Positions 62,986-64,000 of a DNA stretch of 64,000 bases are shown here, one piece after another. Numbering within the stretch: the stretch's first letter is position 1; each line of letters opens with the position of its first letter. The stretch comes from Elephas maximus indicus (taxonomy: Eukaryota > Chordata > Mammalia > Proboscidea > Elephantidae): assembly GCF_024166365.1 (NCBI RefSeq), contig NC_064838.1:75780001-75844000 (forward strand). The letters run 5' to 3'. The position numbers and the translations under genes are program-made. The notes beneath the pieces were generated by a model. It was not told the DNA's origin and did not search any database. It saw only the letters and a list, made by a program, of their open reading frames with translations.

Positions 62986-63153
62986 AAACCAAAAAAATAA
63001 AAACCTACCTGTTGGCCAATTTTGGCTCATAGTAAGCCCATAGGGCAGGGCAGAATTGCCCCACAGGGTTTCCAAGGAGTGCCTCTTGGAATCAAACTTC
63101 CTACCTTTTGGTTAGCAGCTTTAGCTCTTAAACACTATGCCACCATGTTTTCC
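62986..63153 (+). repeat. AfroSINE, complete in module 3
   Basis: Runs from 'aaccaaaaaaataaaaacct' to 'ctatgccaccatgttttcc', with flanking repeats gaaagatcct and aaaaggacct. Module 1 has the empty site near 10260. Module 2 has the same insertion, cut in half by its deletion. Confidence 0.85.
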
Positions 63154-64000
63154 AAAAGGACCTGGACCCTGCCTTTCACATGGAAAATTAGCAAAACCCA
63201 TAATCAATGATCTTCATGTATACACTCCAGAATTCGACACTGGATTACTTTGCATGATTTCATTGTCAAGAAAGATACTGACCATTCATGCTGTTTCCAT
63301 TCTCACATCTCTTCTTACAGGAAAGCAGATTATGCGGTAATAAAGAGATTGGACTATATTGTTTTACTTGACAGAGGCCTCATTCATTATATTTTAGTGA
63401 ACATATCTTTTTTGAATCAGGCTTAAAACATTATCTGCCCCTGTTACTGTAGGAAACTTGTGGTCAAACACAGTCGTGGTTTCTGCCTCCCCTATTTAGT
63501 CTTATTTTATGATGATCTAATGCGATGATAGGGATTGGACCCATTCACGGTAAAGTACACTGTATGCATGACTTTGTATCCTGGTATTTATCTCCAGTAT
63601 TATTCCATGGCTATTTCTTATACCACCTCAACCCTTCCTAACACTATTCATCAAATAATATCAAACATTTGTTTGGACTGAGTTAACATAACTACATCCT
63701 CCACTTTTGGCTATTCAGTCGATTTTCAAATTTGCATAGTTATATCAAGTGATGAGATAAAAATTTTAGTTAATTATCTATTTATGTTCACAATTTATAA
63801 GTTACCTGAAGATGGAAAAGTTAATTATTTTTGTGCTCTCTCTTTCTTGTGCAATGTGTGGGATATAGAATTCACCTCAGAAACTTTGTGAATTATTTAT
63901 ATTTTTGAACTCTCAATCTATTGGAATCAGAACTTTTAGTGACGAATTTTGATGAACTCTTCATGTATTAAATATATGAACCAGTTTTCCTTGATATTTG
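63154..64000. other. Intergenic sequence to the right edge
   Basis: Aligns with 10262-11090 of module 1, so module 3 continues beyond the window, where a type B receptor would be expected about 7-8 kb further on. No gene seen. Confidence 0.6.

Noticed and set aside
1-64000. CRISPR arrays, tRNA or rRNA genes, bacterial-type operons
   Set aside because: None seen. tRNA-like segments are the heads of AfroSINE and MIR repeats.

Overview
This window looks like a mammalian genomic segment, most likely from an elephant or a close afrotherian relative. The evidence is the many AfroSINE-type tRNA-derived SINEs (conserved head 'aacccagtgccgtcgagtcg' and tail 'ccaccagggtttcc'), RTE LINE fragments with the (aac)n-type tail I associate with elephant genomes, old L1 and MIR/L2 remnants, and MaLR-type LTR fossils. 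The species call rests on recognising these repeat families from memory, not on a search.

The only host protein-coding genes I can support are class II olfactory receptors (OR) of family 4, all on the plus strand, each a single ~0.9-1.0 kb coding exon. There are five. Two 'type B' receptors (18239-19237, 332 aa; 40920-41906, 328 aa) are intact and resemble human OR4A5/OR4A15/OR4A16. Three 'type A' receptors (8561-9482, 32659-33573, 61212-62123) come from a common 305-codon frame and are all broken, each by different lesions.

The window is a tandem array of a duplicated module of about 24-29 kb. Module 1 runs from about 1.5 to 24.9 kb, module 2 from about 25.0 to 53.9 kb, and module 3 from about 54.0 kb past the right edge. 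The order in each is: old minus-strand L1 fragment, plus-strand L1 fragment, minus-strand MLT1-like LTR, TG-rich repeat, type A OR, SINEs, pyrimidine tract, MIR, type B OR, minus-strand L1 block. The window ends before the type B gene of module 3. Length differences are largely explained by later events: a 613-bp RTE-containing insertion and a 502-bp solo LTR only in module 1, a ~1.4 kb SINE-associated deletion only in module 2, and a 6.2 kb L1 insertion (itself invaded by RTE and SINE copies) only in module 2. Several carry target-site duplications and have a readable empty site in a sister module.

Functionally the intact genes would encode odorant-detecting seven-transmembrane receptors in olfactory neuron cilia. 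Nothing else in the window looks like a working gene. No RNA gene, CRISPR array or novel molecular system was found. The most informative content is the duplication history and the one-sided decay of the type A receptors.
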